Shown one piece after another: positions 56,301-63,483 of a stretch of DNA of 64,000 bases. Within the stretch, counting starts at the first letter, position 1. Each line of letters begins with the position of its first letter. A program made the translations under genes and the position numbers. The DNA comes from Thiospirillum jenense (lineage in GTDB: Bacteria > Pseudomonadota > Gammaproteobacteria > Chromatiales > Chromatiaceae). The notes under the pieces were generated by a model. It searched no databases, was not told the origin of the DNA, and saw only the letters and a list, made by a program, of their open reading frames with translations. The stretch covers positions 1 to 64,000 of the forward strand of contig NZ_JABVCQ010000001.1 in the NCBI RefSeq assembly GCF_014145225.1, written 5' to 3'.

Positions 56301-56587
56301 GTGGCGGGCAATTGTTGATGAACACGGGCGCTTGATTCGAGCGGGATTTCCTGCTGCGCCGGTGCCGATTGAATTAACGCGGCCGTCGGGCGATCAGTGT
56401 TAATCCCAATCAGAATCCGAATCTGCTCGGTGTTGATTAAGGCGGGGTGGAGTTGATGAAATCCGCTAATAAAAAAATAGCCGACGAGGCAATCAAAACA
56501 GCGGGTGTTTTGGGTTAATAAAACTGTGAAACGGTCGCGGAGATGCTGGCCGTGTTCATTGGTGATGAAAGTCAGATCGGTAGGCAT
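53378..56587 (-). CDS. PLD-domain SNF2-type helicase
   Basis: A 1069-residue protein. The N-terminal 200 residues form a phospholipase D-like nuclease domain with one HxK motif (HAKLY, 137-141) and GSSNFT (158-163). Then a Superfamily 2 motor: Walker A VGLGKTYMA (279-287), DESHRF (352-357), VLVSATPLNN near 385, FTESQE, LVATDILAEGVNLH and RLIQRVGRVNRVGS. The C-terminal 250 residues have no known domain. Such proteins work in restriction-like anti-phage systems. It is upstream of the Eco57I-type methylase on the same strand. GC and codon choice shift inside: the part between about 54.45 and 55.65 kb is GC-rich while both ends use TTA. Confidence 0.9.
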   Translation of the reverse strand: MPTDLTFITNEHGQHLRDRFTVLLTQNTRCFDCLVGYFFISGFHQLHPALINTEQIRILIGINTDRPTAALIQSAPAQQEIPLESSARVHQQLPATILNELTAAEDSAAIENGVTQFVAWIQSGKLAIRAYPSHQLHAKLYVLTFHDGDRDRGRVITGSSNFTAAGLVDNLEFNVELKNRADYQFALDKFNELWAQAVDVSADYVETITKHSPYAPFTPYELYLKLLAVYFRRELTLTIDDVGSDFPDGFKQLQYQAEAVASARKILDEYGGVFLADVVGLGKTYMAALLAQQLNTPCLIIAPPHLLDCNNPNAWPTVFRDFGVRGHHCESVGKLAALCTQDLRKFTTVFIDESHRFRSDSTQSYAQLQQICAGKRVVLVSATPLNNSPQDILSQIKLFQPGRNSTIPNVRNLDAFFAKLRRRLDGLDRQRDRAEYVRTVQDNARDIRNKVLKYVMIRRTRTEIAKYYGADLARQGIRFPDVADPTPLFYQFNATEARVFDDTMYALTQRFRYTRYMQLTYRRGEADAQVIHSQRNLAALMKILLVKRLESSFAAFRATLARFITTYERVITEYHNGRVFISKRHSGKIFDLLDKDDDVGIARLLEADQAEQLAAADFMPTFLTDLEQDLAVLHGVRDGWQLMTRDPKWECFRAELQQSPLLRTAKVIIFTESQETAAYLAANIRDQVESRVLLVTGETAPCVRQAVIANFDAKYHRPKDDYRILVATDILAEGVNLHRANIVVNYDIPWNPTRLIQRVGRVNRVGSAFERIHTYNFFPTDEGNDLIKLREAAEAKIHGFIQMLGADARLLTDDEEIVSHDLFTRWHSKETVTGEAGDTDSELPFLTEIRAVRDQQPALFERIKRLPNKARSTRQVPIAAVSTMPAVLSYFRQGQLDKFLMSSGAGAAPVELDFVTAATLLKPADLNEVRQPIPQRFYALLEQNKTAFITATTSDIEPAAAPRDHQHEHYIVKRLKDKTVRRCPQFTAADAQFIHDVLRLVEAGLLPKATAKTVAAELKSPANLLPMNVLAVLRRLIPAELLQIDRAKTVHRPSAPVEVIVSSYLIGGE

Positions 56588-56633
56588 GGGTATTAATAAT
56601 TACCGGGCGGGTGATGACGAACAGATCATCAAT

Positions 56634-56674
56634 AAAAAACCCAGCGCTGTCAATTAACAGAGCTGGGTTTTTTT
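56634..56674. terminator. Bidirectional Rho-independent terminator
   Basis: AACCCAGC pairs with GCTGGGTT around a 16-base loop. Seven T follow on the plus strand (56668-56674), and AAAAAA (56634-56639) gives the T tract on the minus strand. On the minus strand it ends aceF transcription 66 bases after its stop. Confidence 0.9.
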
Positions 56675-56739
56675 GATGAGCGTGGCAATTAATCAATCAC
56701 GATTGTTTAATCCCACGCTGTGAAAAACAGATTAAACCG

Positions 56740-58518
56740 TCACAATAACAATTGCCGCATGTCGCCCAACAATTGCGTTAATAACGTGGTGAAGCGCACG
56801 CCATCCGCGCCGTCCACCACGCGATGGTCATACGATAATGACAGCGGCAATTGCAAGCGCGGCACGAATTGCTTGCTCGTCGCATCCCACACCGGCTGCG
56901 TGGTGGCGCGTGACACGCCCAACACCGCGACTTCGGGCGCGTTGACAATCGGTGTGAACGCCGTACCGCCAATGCCGCCCAAACTGGAGATCGAAAACAC
57001 GCCGCCCTGCAAATCGCTCGGCGCTAATTTGCCGTCCCGCGCTTTGGCACTCAGCGCCGCCAACTCGGTCGCCAGCGCCAGCAGTCCCTTGTGATCCACG
57101 TCGCGCACCACCGGCACCACCAGCCCGTTGGGCGTGTCCACCGCGACGCCGATGTGGCAATACTGTTTCAACACTACCTGCTCGCCGTTGTCAATCAGCG
57201 ACGCTTTCAACAGCGGCATCCGCGCCAGCGCCGTCGCCACCGCTTTCAACACGAACGGCAGCAACGTCAATTTGACCCCGGCGGCAGTGACTTGCTGACT
57301 GGTGCGGAACGCCTCCAGATCGGTGATGTCGGCCGCGTCAAACTGCGTGACGTGCGGCACGGTAGTCCAACTGCGGTGCAGGTGCGCGCCACTCACGCGG
57401 CGGACTCGCGCCAGCGGCTGCGTTTCCACCGGCCCAAATTTGGCGAAATCAGCAGCGGTCAAAGTCGGCGCAAATCCCCCCTGCCCCCCTTTGTCAAAGG
57501 GGGGAGACGCGGGTGCGACTGGTGCCACGGGTGAACTGGTCACGGTAGGCGCAGTTGCGGATGAACTGGTCGCCGCCGCTGGTGCCGCTGCCGTGGCCAA
57601 ACGCTGTTTAACAAATGTCTGCACATCCTCCTTGACGATGCGCGATTTCGGCCCCGTGCCGGTGACTTGGGTCAAATCCACGCCCAACTCGCGGGCAAAG
57701 CGCCGCACACTGGGGCTGGCGTGGGGTAATTGACCCGGGGCGATGGCGGCTAAATCTGCCGGCCGCGGCAGCACTGGTGCTTTGCGCGACTCACCGGCGA
57801 GCGCGGCAGTCGTGGGCGGATGCAGCGTTTTGTCATCATGGGCAAATAACGAGTTGACCGGCAGCTCTTCCGTCGCCGTCGGTAGCAGCGTCAACAAGCG
57901 GTCGCCGTAGCCGACCTGATCGCCCACCTGCACCCAGACGTGTTGCACTAAACCGGCAAGCGGCGTGGGTACTTCCAGCGTCGTTTTGTCAGTTTCCAAA
58001 ATCAACAGCGGCTGCTCGGCGTTGACCACATCGCCGGGGCGGATTTGCACCTCGATGATCGGCACTCGTTTAATGTCACCGATGTCGGGCAGGCAAATCT
58101 CAATCGGGGCGAGGGGTGAGGCGGGCGCCGCAGTGGGTGCTGGCGCGGCGGGAAATCCCCCCTGCCCAGTTGCGCCGAGAAATCCCCCCTGCCCCCCTTT
58201 GTCAAAGGGGGGTGAAGAGATTGGCGCGGCCGGCGGCGTCACGAGTGGCGCAGGTGCGGCGGCAACCCCGTCCGCGGGCGTGGTGCGCATGAGCAAATCG
58301 CCTTTGCTCACCCGTTGCCCGGCGGTCACGATCAATTCCTGCACCACCGCCGCAGCGGGGGCGGGAATTTCAATCGTCGCCTTGTCACTTTCCACCACCA
58401 GCAGCGGCTGTTCCGCGCTAATGGTGTCGCCCACTTGGACGAGGATTTCCACGATTTCGACATCGGCCACGTCGCCAACGTCGGGTAATACAACATCAAT
58501 CAGCGTAGTCACGCGCAC
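56740..58518 (-). CDS. aceF: Pyruvate dehydrogenase E2, dihydrolipoyl acetyltransferase
   Basis: A 592-residue E2. Two lipoyl domains (residues 5-80 with lipoyl-lysine K46 in VVESDKATIEIP; 137-213 with K178 in ILETDKTTLEVP) are followed by the peripheral-subunit-binding domain (HASPSVRRFARELGVDLTQV, about 266-303) and the catalytic domain (365-592, DHRVVDGADG). The linkers carry an unexpected peptide, SPPFDKGGQGGF, at 102-113 and 338-349, plus the partial GATGQGGF at 115-122. Each is encoded by a palindromic repeat. Start is GTG at 58518, or GTG at 58512, which is better spaced from GAGGA. It is the last gene of the pyruvate dehydrogenase operon. Confidence 0.95.
   Translation of the reverse strand: MRVTTLIDVVLPDVGDVADVEIVEILVQVGDTISAEQPLLVVESDKATIEIPAPAAAVVQELIVTAGQRVSKGDLLMRTTPADGVAAAPAPLVTPPAAPISSPPFDKGGQGGFLGATGQGGFPAAPAPTAAPASPLAPIEICLPDIGDIKRVPIIEVQIRPGDVVNAEQPLLILETDKTTLEVPTPLAGLVQHVWVQVGDQVGYGDRLLTLLPTATEELPVNSLFAHDDKTLHPPTTAALAGESRKAPVLPRPADLAAIAPGQLPHASPSVRRFARELGVDLTQVTGTGPKSRIVKEDVQTFVKQRLATAAAPAAATSSSATAPTVTSSPVAPVAPASPPFDKGGQGGFAPTLTAADFAKFGPVETQPLARVRRVSGAHLHRSWTTVPHVTQFDAADITDLEAFRTSQQVTAAGVKLTLLPFVLKAVATALARMPLLKASLIDNGEQVVLKQYCHIGVAVDTPNGLVVPVVRDVDHKGLLALATELAALSAKARDGKLAPSDLQGGVFSISSLGGIGGTAFTPIVNAPEVAVLGVSRATTQPVWDATSKQFVPRLQLPLSLSYDHRVVDGADGVRFTTLLTQLLGDMRQLLL
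57472..57507. repeat. Palindromic repeat translated as SPPFDKGGQGGF (copy 1)
   Basis: Plus strand AAATCCCCCCTGCCCCCC, then TTTGTCAAAGGGGGG. The core CCCCCCTTTG/CAAAGGGGGG is a perfect 10-base inverted repeat. It lies within aceF and supplies residues 338-349, in the linker before the catalytic domain. Confidence 0.88.
58152..58215. repeat. Palindromic repeat in aceF (copy 2, with a partial copy)
   Basis: A full copy (58179-58213) encodes SPPFDKGGQGGF, residues 102-113. Just next to it (58152-58168) a partial copy GAAATCCCCCCTGCCCA encodes only GQGGF, residues 118-122. Both sit in the linker between the two lipoyl domains. The unit is repeated in the same orientation as copy 1. Confidence 0.88.
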
Positions 58519-58699
58519 ATATCCTCAAATCAATAATAAAAAAGTGGTCACTATTCGGTCTGTTCATCATTCAGTTAATCCCGTTTATCAATTCAAAAGG
58601 GCGTAGCAGATTAGTCAAATTATTTCTCGCTACACTCGATATGACAAATCACAGTTGGGAAATATAATAGGTTACGCCGCGGCCACTCAACCGTCGCGG

Positions 58700-58954
58700 C
58701 TATTCCAACTGCCAATAGCCATGTTGTTTAATTTCTGTGTGCATGGCGTCAGGTGCTAAATCCAGATGTTCTAACCAAGTTAATACACCATCCACAATGG
58801 TCACGGCCGCGAATTGCAATGGGTCATGCAATGGTGCGAATACGCCGCGGAAAAATGTTGGCGAACAATAAATCATGCCTTCCACACCATCACGAAAACG
58901 TACCCATAAAGAAAACTCTGGCATGACTTTCACATCAACGACATCCCATTCCAT
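58700..58954 (-). CDS. DUF2442 domain protein
   Basis: An 84-residue protein starting MEWDVVDVKVMPEFSLWVR, FRDGVEGMIYCSP, with GGAG seven bases before the ATG at 58954. DUF2442 proteins are small, two-layer beta sheets that bind as antitoxin-like or regulatory partners; they are commonly encoded right after a DUF4160 gene. That order is seen here: the DUF4160 stop is four bases upstream. Function of the pair is not established. Not related to pyruvate dehydrogenase, between whose genes it sits. Confidence 0.88.
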   Translation of the reverse strand: MEWDVVDVKVMPEFSLWVRFRDGVEGMIYCSPTFFRGVFAPLHDPLQFAAVTIVDGVLTWLEHLDLAPDAMHTEIKQHGYWQLE

Positions 58955-58958
58955 GATG

Positions 58959-59219
58959 TTACTCCAATGGTGCAACTGATTTTGGATGTTGCATGGTTTG
59001 ACACAATTGCCAGTTTTCTAATAATTCACTCTGATGCAGTTCAGCCCAATCTAACACAAGATTGAGTGCGCGGCGCGGTAGTTTGCCCTCAGTCAATTCC
59101 GGTGGGTTAATAGCAATAATTGCTTTGTAGTCGCCGTATTTAACGTGAAAATGCGGTGGGCAATGCTCCCGAAAAAACATCTGAATGACCATTCCATAAA
59201 ACATGCTAATCGTTGGCAT
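58959..59219 (-). CDS. DUF4160 domain protein
   Basis: An 86-residue protein with the DUF4160 pattern: MPTISMFYGMVIQMFFREHC, then PPHFHVKYGDYKAIIAIN (the HFHVxY(G/N)xxxA signature), PELTEGKLPRRALNLVLDW and AELHQSELLENW. It is co-oriented with and immediately upstream of DUF2442, together forming a probable two-gene unit resembling toxin-antitoxin or control modules. It starts 66 bases after aceE. The pair interrupts aceE-aceF, which are usually adjacent. Confidence 0.9.
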   Translation of the reverse strand: MPTISMFYGMVIQMFFREHCPPHFHVKYGDYKAIIAINPPELTEGKLPRRALNLVLDWAELHQSELLENWQLCQTMQHPKSVAPLE

Positions 59220-59245
59220 GGATCAATTCCATTTAATAAGAAGTG

Positions 59246-59276
59246 AATCGTCCCCACGCGCTGCATGAGAACGATT
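59246..59276. repeat. Palindrome, ATCGTTC family, degenerate
   Basis: AATCGT (59246-59251) and ACGATT (59271-59276) flank CCCCACGCGCTGCATGAGA. The outer part resembles the family at 998 and 63447, with the same ACGCG-CTGCATG centre type. It lies between aceE and the DUF4160 gene. Confidence 0.6.
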
Positions 59277-59285
59277 AATCAATCA

Positions 59286-61946
59286 TTACCGCGTCACCGG
59301 ATGCCCCTGATCCGTCGCAATTTGATAGCGCGCAATGGCATCACTCACCACCGCCGCGTCCAATTGCCCATCATCCGCCAACGCTTTTAATGCCGCGACC
59401 ACGACATGCCAGCGATCCACCTCGAAAAATTTGCGCAATTGCGAGCGCAAATCGCTGCGCCCGAACCCATCCGTGCCCAGTGTGACATACCGCTGTGACG
59501 ACGGGAGGTACGGGCGGATTTGGTCGGGATAAGCGCGGATATAATCAGTTGCGGCCACGATTGGCGTCGAACTCGCGCCCAACTGCGCAGTGACATACGC
59601 GACCCGCGGCGCCGCTGCGGGATGCAGCCGATTCCACCGCTCCACATCACTCCCATCGCGGCGCAATTCATTAAAACTGGTCACGCTCCACACCGCCGCC
59701 GTGATATTAAAATCATTCTGCAATAATTCAGCCGCGGCTAAAACCTCGCGCAAAATCGCACCGCTACCTAATAATTGCACCTGCGCATTTAATTGCGGTT
59801 GAATCGCGTACAACCCGCGTTTAATACCCTCTTCTACGCCATCGGGCAATGCCGGTTGCGGGTAGTTTTCATTCATCACGGTAATATAATAAAAACAATT
59901 TTCCCGCAATTGATACATCCGCCGCAAACCGTCTTGAATAATCACCGCCAATTCATACGCAAAGGCCGGATCATAACTCACGCAATTGGGAATGGTCGCC
60001 GCGTTAATATGACTGTGACCATCTTGGTGTTGCAATCCTTCACCCGCTAATGTCGTGCGCCCGGCCGTGCCACCAATTAAAAACCCACGCGCCCGCATAT
60101 CACCCGCCGCCCACGCCAAATCACCGACGCGCTGAAAACCAAACATCGAGTAATAGATATAAAACGGAATCATCGCCTGCCCGTGATTGGCATACGCCGT
60201 CGCCGCCGCAATCCACGATGACATTGCCCCCGCTTCATTAATACCCTCTTGCAAAATCTGGCCTTTTTTGTCCTCGCGGTAATACATCACCTGATCCGAA
60301 TCTACCGGTTCGTATAATTGACCGACCGATGAATAAATACCCAATTGGCGGAACATGCCTTCCATGCCAAATGTCCGCGCTTCATCAGGAATAATGGGCA
60401 CAATCCGCGAGCCAAGTGCCGGATCACGCACCAGAATTGTTAATAACCGCACCAACGCCATCGTGGTTGAGACTTCACGCTCACCACTACTTTCTAATAA
60501 CGGTTGAAATGCCGTTAATGGCGGCGCATCTAATGCAGGCGCGGTATCCCGCCGCGCTGGTAAATAACCGCCCAATTCCGCCCGCCGCGCTTTCAAATAA
60601 GTAATTTCGGGGCTATCATCGGCCGGCCGATAAAAGGGCGCTTCGGCAATGCGATCATCCGAAATTGGGATATTAAACCGATCACGAAATGCTTTTAAGT
60701 GATCCTCGCCCATTTTCTTTTGTGAATGCGTAATGTTCATTCCTTCGCCGGCCACGCCCATTCCATAACCTTTCACAGTTTTGGCTAAAATCACCGTTGG
60801 TTGACCGCGATGTTGCACCGCAGCAGCATAGGCCGCGTGGATTTTAATAGGATCATGGCCGCCGCGATTTAATCGCCAAATATCCTCATCCGTCATATTC
60901 GCCACCATCTCGGCCAATTCGGGATATTTGCCAAAGAAATGCTCGCGGGTATAGGCACCGCCCTTCGCTTTATAGGCCTGATAATCGCCGTCCACGCATT
61001 CCTCCATGCGCTTTAATAATAGACCGTTTTTATCCCGTGCTAATAACGGATCCCAATAACTCCCCCAAATGACTTTAATCACATTCCAGCCGGCACCGCG
61101 AAACACCGCTTCTAATTCTTGAATGATTTTACCATTACCGCGCACGGGGCCATCTAAGCGCTGTAAATTGCAGTTAATCACAAACACTAAATTGTCTAAC
61201 CGCTCGCGGGCGGCTAATGAAATGGCGCCGAGTGATTCGGGTTCATCCATTTCACCATCACCTAAAAACGCCCACACGCGGCGGTTATCCGTATTCACCA
61301 AGCCGCGATCTGATAGATAGCGCATAAACCGCGCTTGATAAATCGCCATCAATGGCCCCAATCCCATTGATACGGTCGGGAATTGCCAAAAGTCCGGCAT
61401 TAACCACGGATGCGGATAAGACGATAATCCATTGCCATTCACTTCTTGGCGGAATTGATGTAATTGCGCTTCGCTAATCCGCCCCTCCATAAATGCGCGG
61501 GCATAAATCCCGGGCGCTGAATGCCCTTGTGTGAAAATTAAATCGCCGCCGTGATCGGGTGTCGGTGCATGAAAAAAGTGATTAAAACCGACATCATACA
61601 GCGTCGCGCTCGATGCAAATGACGCAATATGACCGCCCAATTCAGTGGATAAACGATTGGCTTGCACCACCATTGCCATTGCATTCCAACGAATCAATGA
61701 ACGAATACGCCGTTCCATTGCGCGTTCACCGGGAAAACGTGGTTGCTGTGGCACCGCAATTGTATTGAGATACGCGGTATTGGCACTGAATGGCAAATAC
61801 GCGCCAAAGCGGCGGGCGCGTTCAATTAAACGTTCCAATAAATAATGCGCCCGTTCCGTGCCTTCATTTTCTAACACGGCAGTGAGCGCATCGAGCCATT
61901 CTTGGGTTTCTTGGGGATCGTGATCGGGAGAATTAAGCATGGTCAT
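59286..61946 (-). CDS. aceE: Pyruvate dehydrogenase E1 (homodimeric type)
   Basis: An 886-residue thiamine-diphosphate enzyme, full length for the AceE family, which decarboxylates pyruvate and acetylates the lipoyl groups of AceF. The thiamine-binding motif begins GDGEMDEPESLGAISLAAR near residue 229 and ends with the NCNLQRLDGPVRGNG segment (NLQ). Other landmarks are the N-terminal LLERLIERARRFGAYLPF, ANYIT..-like HINAATIPNC, and KTVKGYGMGVAGEGMN. It is transcribed with DUF4160, DUF2442 and aceF downstream. lpd (E3) is not in the window. It is TTA/ATT-rich, in contrast to GC-rich aceF. Confidence 0.97.
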   Translation of the reverse strand: MTMLNSPDHDPQETQEWLDALTAVLENEGTERAHYLLERLIERARRFGAYLPFSANTAYLNTIAVPQQPRFPGERAMERRIRSLIRWNAMAMVVQANRLSTELGGHIASFASSATLYDVGFNHFFHAPTPDHGGDLIFTQGHSAPGIYARAFMEGRISEAQLHQFRQEVNGNGLSSYPHPWLMPDFWQFPTVSMGLGPLMAIYQARFMRYLSDRGLVNTDNRRVWAFLGDGEMDEPESLGAISLAARERLDNLVFVINCNLQRLDGPVRGNGKIIQELEAVFRGAGWNVIKVIWGSYWDPLLARDKNGLLLKRMEECVDGDYQAYKAKGGAYTREHFFGKYPELAEMVANMTDEDIWRLNRGGHDPIKIHAAYAAAVQHRGQPTVILAKTVKGYGMGVAGEGMNITHSQKKMGEDHLKAFRDRFNIPISDDRIAEAPFYRPADDSPEITYLKARRAELGGYLPARRDTAPALDAPPLTAFQPLLESSGEREVSTTMALVRLLTILVRDPALGSRIVPIIPDEARTFGMEGMFRQLGIYSSVGQLYEPVDSDQVMYYREDKKGQILQEGINEAGAMSSWIAAATAYANHGQAMIPFYIYYSMFGFQRVGDLAWAAGDMRARGFLIGGTAGRTTLAGEGLQHQDGHSHINAATIPNCVSYDPAFAYELAVIIQDGLRRMYQLRENCFYYITVMNENYPQPALPDGVEEGIKRGLYAIQPQLNAQVQLLGSGAILREVLAAAELLQNDFNITAAVWSVTSFNELRRDGSDVERWNRLHPAAAPRVAYVTAQLGASSTPIVAATDYIRAYPDQIRPYLPSSQRYVTLGTDGFGRSDLRSQLRKFFEVDRWHVVVAALKALADDGQLDAAVVSDAIARYQIATDQGHPVTR

Positions 61947-62039
61947 TGCAGTTTTTCAATTCAAGTTCATTGATTTAGTGGATGAAGTAATCGCATTTTT
62001 TTAATGCTGACACGCGGTTAATTATACGCGATTAACCAA

Positions 62040-62918
62040 TTAGGGCGCGATAAATCGGGCGCTGCCGCTGACATAACTGCGCACCTGACCGGCGGCGTTT
62101 TCAATACAAATGCCGCCGTGCGCATCAATCCCGCGATATATCCCATTGATTTGTTGGGCATTATCCGCGTGATCGCCCAACGTCAAGCAAATCGCCTGCC
62201 CATTGTACTCGTCAAATTGCCGCCAGCGGGCGCAGCCGCGTGCGCAACCGACCTGCTCGAATTCCGCGCAGGCAATGAGTAATTCATTTAATAGCGCCGC
62301 CGCAATCGTATTGCGACCGCCGTTAGGTAATTGCCCGCTCATCACGGTGAATAAATCAACCGCCGGCTGGTCAATTGCGTTTAAGTGCGCCGCTGGTATC
62401 TGAACATTAATACCAATGCCAATGATGAGCGTGGTTAGTTTGGGATGAACTCGGCTGGTTTCAATTAACACGCCGCCCAATTTGCGCCGCTGCCAGTGTA
62501 GATCATTTGGCCATTTAAGCGCTAATGAGGATGCGCCAAGTGCGGTTAATGCCGTTGCAATGGCCGCGCCAATCACTAAACTCAAGCCGTTTAATTGCGC
62601 GAATTGATGGCGGCTGTGCCACAGCAATGAAAAAGCTAATTGCGCACCGCGTGGTGATAGCCATTGTCGGCCATTGCGCCCCCGCCCGGCAAATTGAAAT
62701 TCAGCAAAACAACAACTGCCGCTGGGTGCGTTATTCTGCCGGGCATGATTCAATAACCAAGTCTGGGTCGAGTCCAGTTCATTAAAAACGTGCAATTCAC
62801 CGAGTGATGCTTGATGATTGTGCGGCAGTGCGGCGCGAATGAGAGCAGAGTCAAGCGGGAGCAAAATGGCGTCCTGATATTCAGCATGAAGTGTCGTGTC
62901 ACAGTGTGAAAAATTCAC
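62040..62918 (-). CDS. birA: Biotin--protein ligase
   Basis: A 292-residue enzyme that makes biotinyl-AMP and transfers biotin to the carboxylase carrier protein. Catalytic landmarks are FAGRGRNGRQWLSPRG (GRGRxG), LKWPNDLHWQRRKLGG, and GIGINVQIP, followed by an SH3-like C-terminal domain. The Escherichia coli-type N-terminal DNA-binding domain is missing or replaced by a short 40-residue leader, so it should be a monofunctional ligase, not a repressor. It is divergent from the secreted protein gene. Start at ATG 62918. Confidence 0.92.
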   Translation of the reverse strand: MNFSHCDTTLHAEYQDAILLPLDSALIRAALPHNHQASLGELHVFNELDSTQTWLLNHARQNNAPSGSCCFAEFQFAGRGRNGRQWLSPRGAQLAFSLLWHSRHQFAQLNGLSLVIGAAIATALTALGASSLALKWPNDLHWQRRKLGGVLIETSRVHPKLTTLIIGIGINVQIPAAHLNAIDQPAVDLFTVMSGQLPNGGRNTIAAALLNELLIACAEFEQVGCARGCARWRQFDEYNGQAICLTLGDHADNAQQINGIYRGIDAHGGICIENAAGQVRSYVSGSARFIAP

Positions 62919-62952
62919 AGTTTTATCTTAATAAATAATTGGAACAGCAAAT

Positions 62953-63432
62953 ATGAATCCGACATTTTATTTAATTGTTTTTGCATTGACTGCGTTCGTG
63001 TCACAATTGAGTTTCGCTTATGATGAACCAATTGTGATTGGTCACGGGCGTTACCTGTCAACGCCTGAACAACAGGCATTGTTTCGCATGTTAGAGCAAT
63101 CAAAACCCACCGCAGATAAACAGCAATATATTGAAGCGTATCGCAATTATTCGGCGCATCACGATCAAACAGATCGAATTGCGGTATTACAATTCACCCG
63201 ATTCAGCGCCGTTGTCAATCCAGACTGGTATCAAAAAACGAAAACGGGTAATGAAATATTAATGATTTGTTTTGGATGTGAAGAGGGCATTCCAATTAAA
63301 GAACGTGTGCGGCGCGAAACGCATCCAACACACCTGTATGATATTTGGATTTTTTCAGGCGAGTTCATTCTATTGGATAAGCACCCGCAGTCAGGCGAAT
63401 GGCATCTATTATACAGTGGGGGAGCAGAATAG
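62953..63432 (+). CDS. Secreted hypothetical protein
   Basis: A 159-residue protein with a signal peptide (MNPTFYLIVFALTAFVSQ, likely cut after SFA, residue 22), so the mature part starts near YDEPIVIGHGRYLS. The rest has two cysteines (MICFGCEEG) and reads as one compact domain: EQQALFRMLEQSKPTADKQ, YIEAYRNYSAHHDQTDR, and DIWIFSGEFILLDKHPQSG. Family unknown. It is divergent from birA (34-base gap) and followed by the palindrome at 63447. It may be a periplasmic or surface protein. Confidence 0.7.
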   Translation: MNPTFYLIVFALTAFVSQLSFAYDEPIVIGHGRYLSTPEQQALFRMLEQSKPTADKQQYIEAYRNYSAHHDQTDRIAVLQFTRFSAVVNPDWYQKTKTGNEILMICFGCEEGIPIKERVRRETHPTHLYDIWIFSGEFILLDKHPQSGEWHLLYSGGAE

Positions 63433-63446
63433 ACTTTCACAATTTA

Positions 63447-63476
63447 ATCGTTCCCCCGCCCGCGCAGCGGAACGAT
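63447..63476. repeat. Palindrome, ATCGTTC family
   Basis: ATCGTTCC (63447-63454) and GGAACGAT (63469-63476) are perfect complements around the loop CCCGCCCGCGCAGC. It lies 15 bases after the secreted protein stop, between convergent genes. Confidence 0.72.
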
Positions 63477-63483
63477 CAAAAGT

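Noticed and set aside
49590-56587. Calling this locus a DISARM system
   Set aside because: DISARM needs DrmA, DrmB and DrmC. Only a helicase with a fused PLD domain and a methylase are present.
57965-58606. 213-codon open frame antisense to aceF
   Set aside because: Serine/glycine/alanine-rich shadow over GC-rich aceF; the E2 frame has all domains intact.
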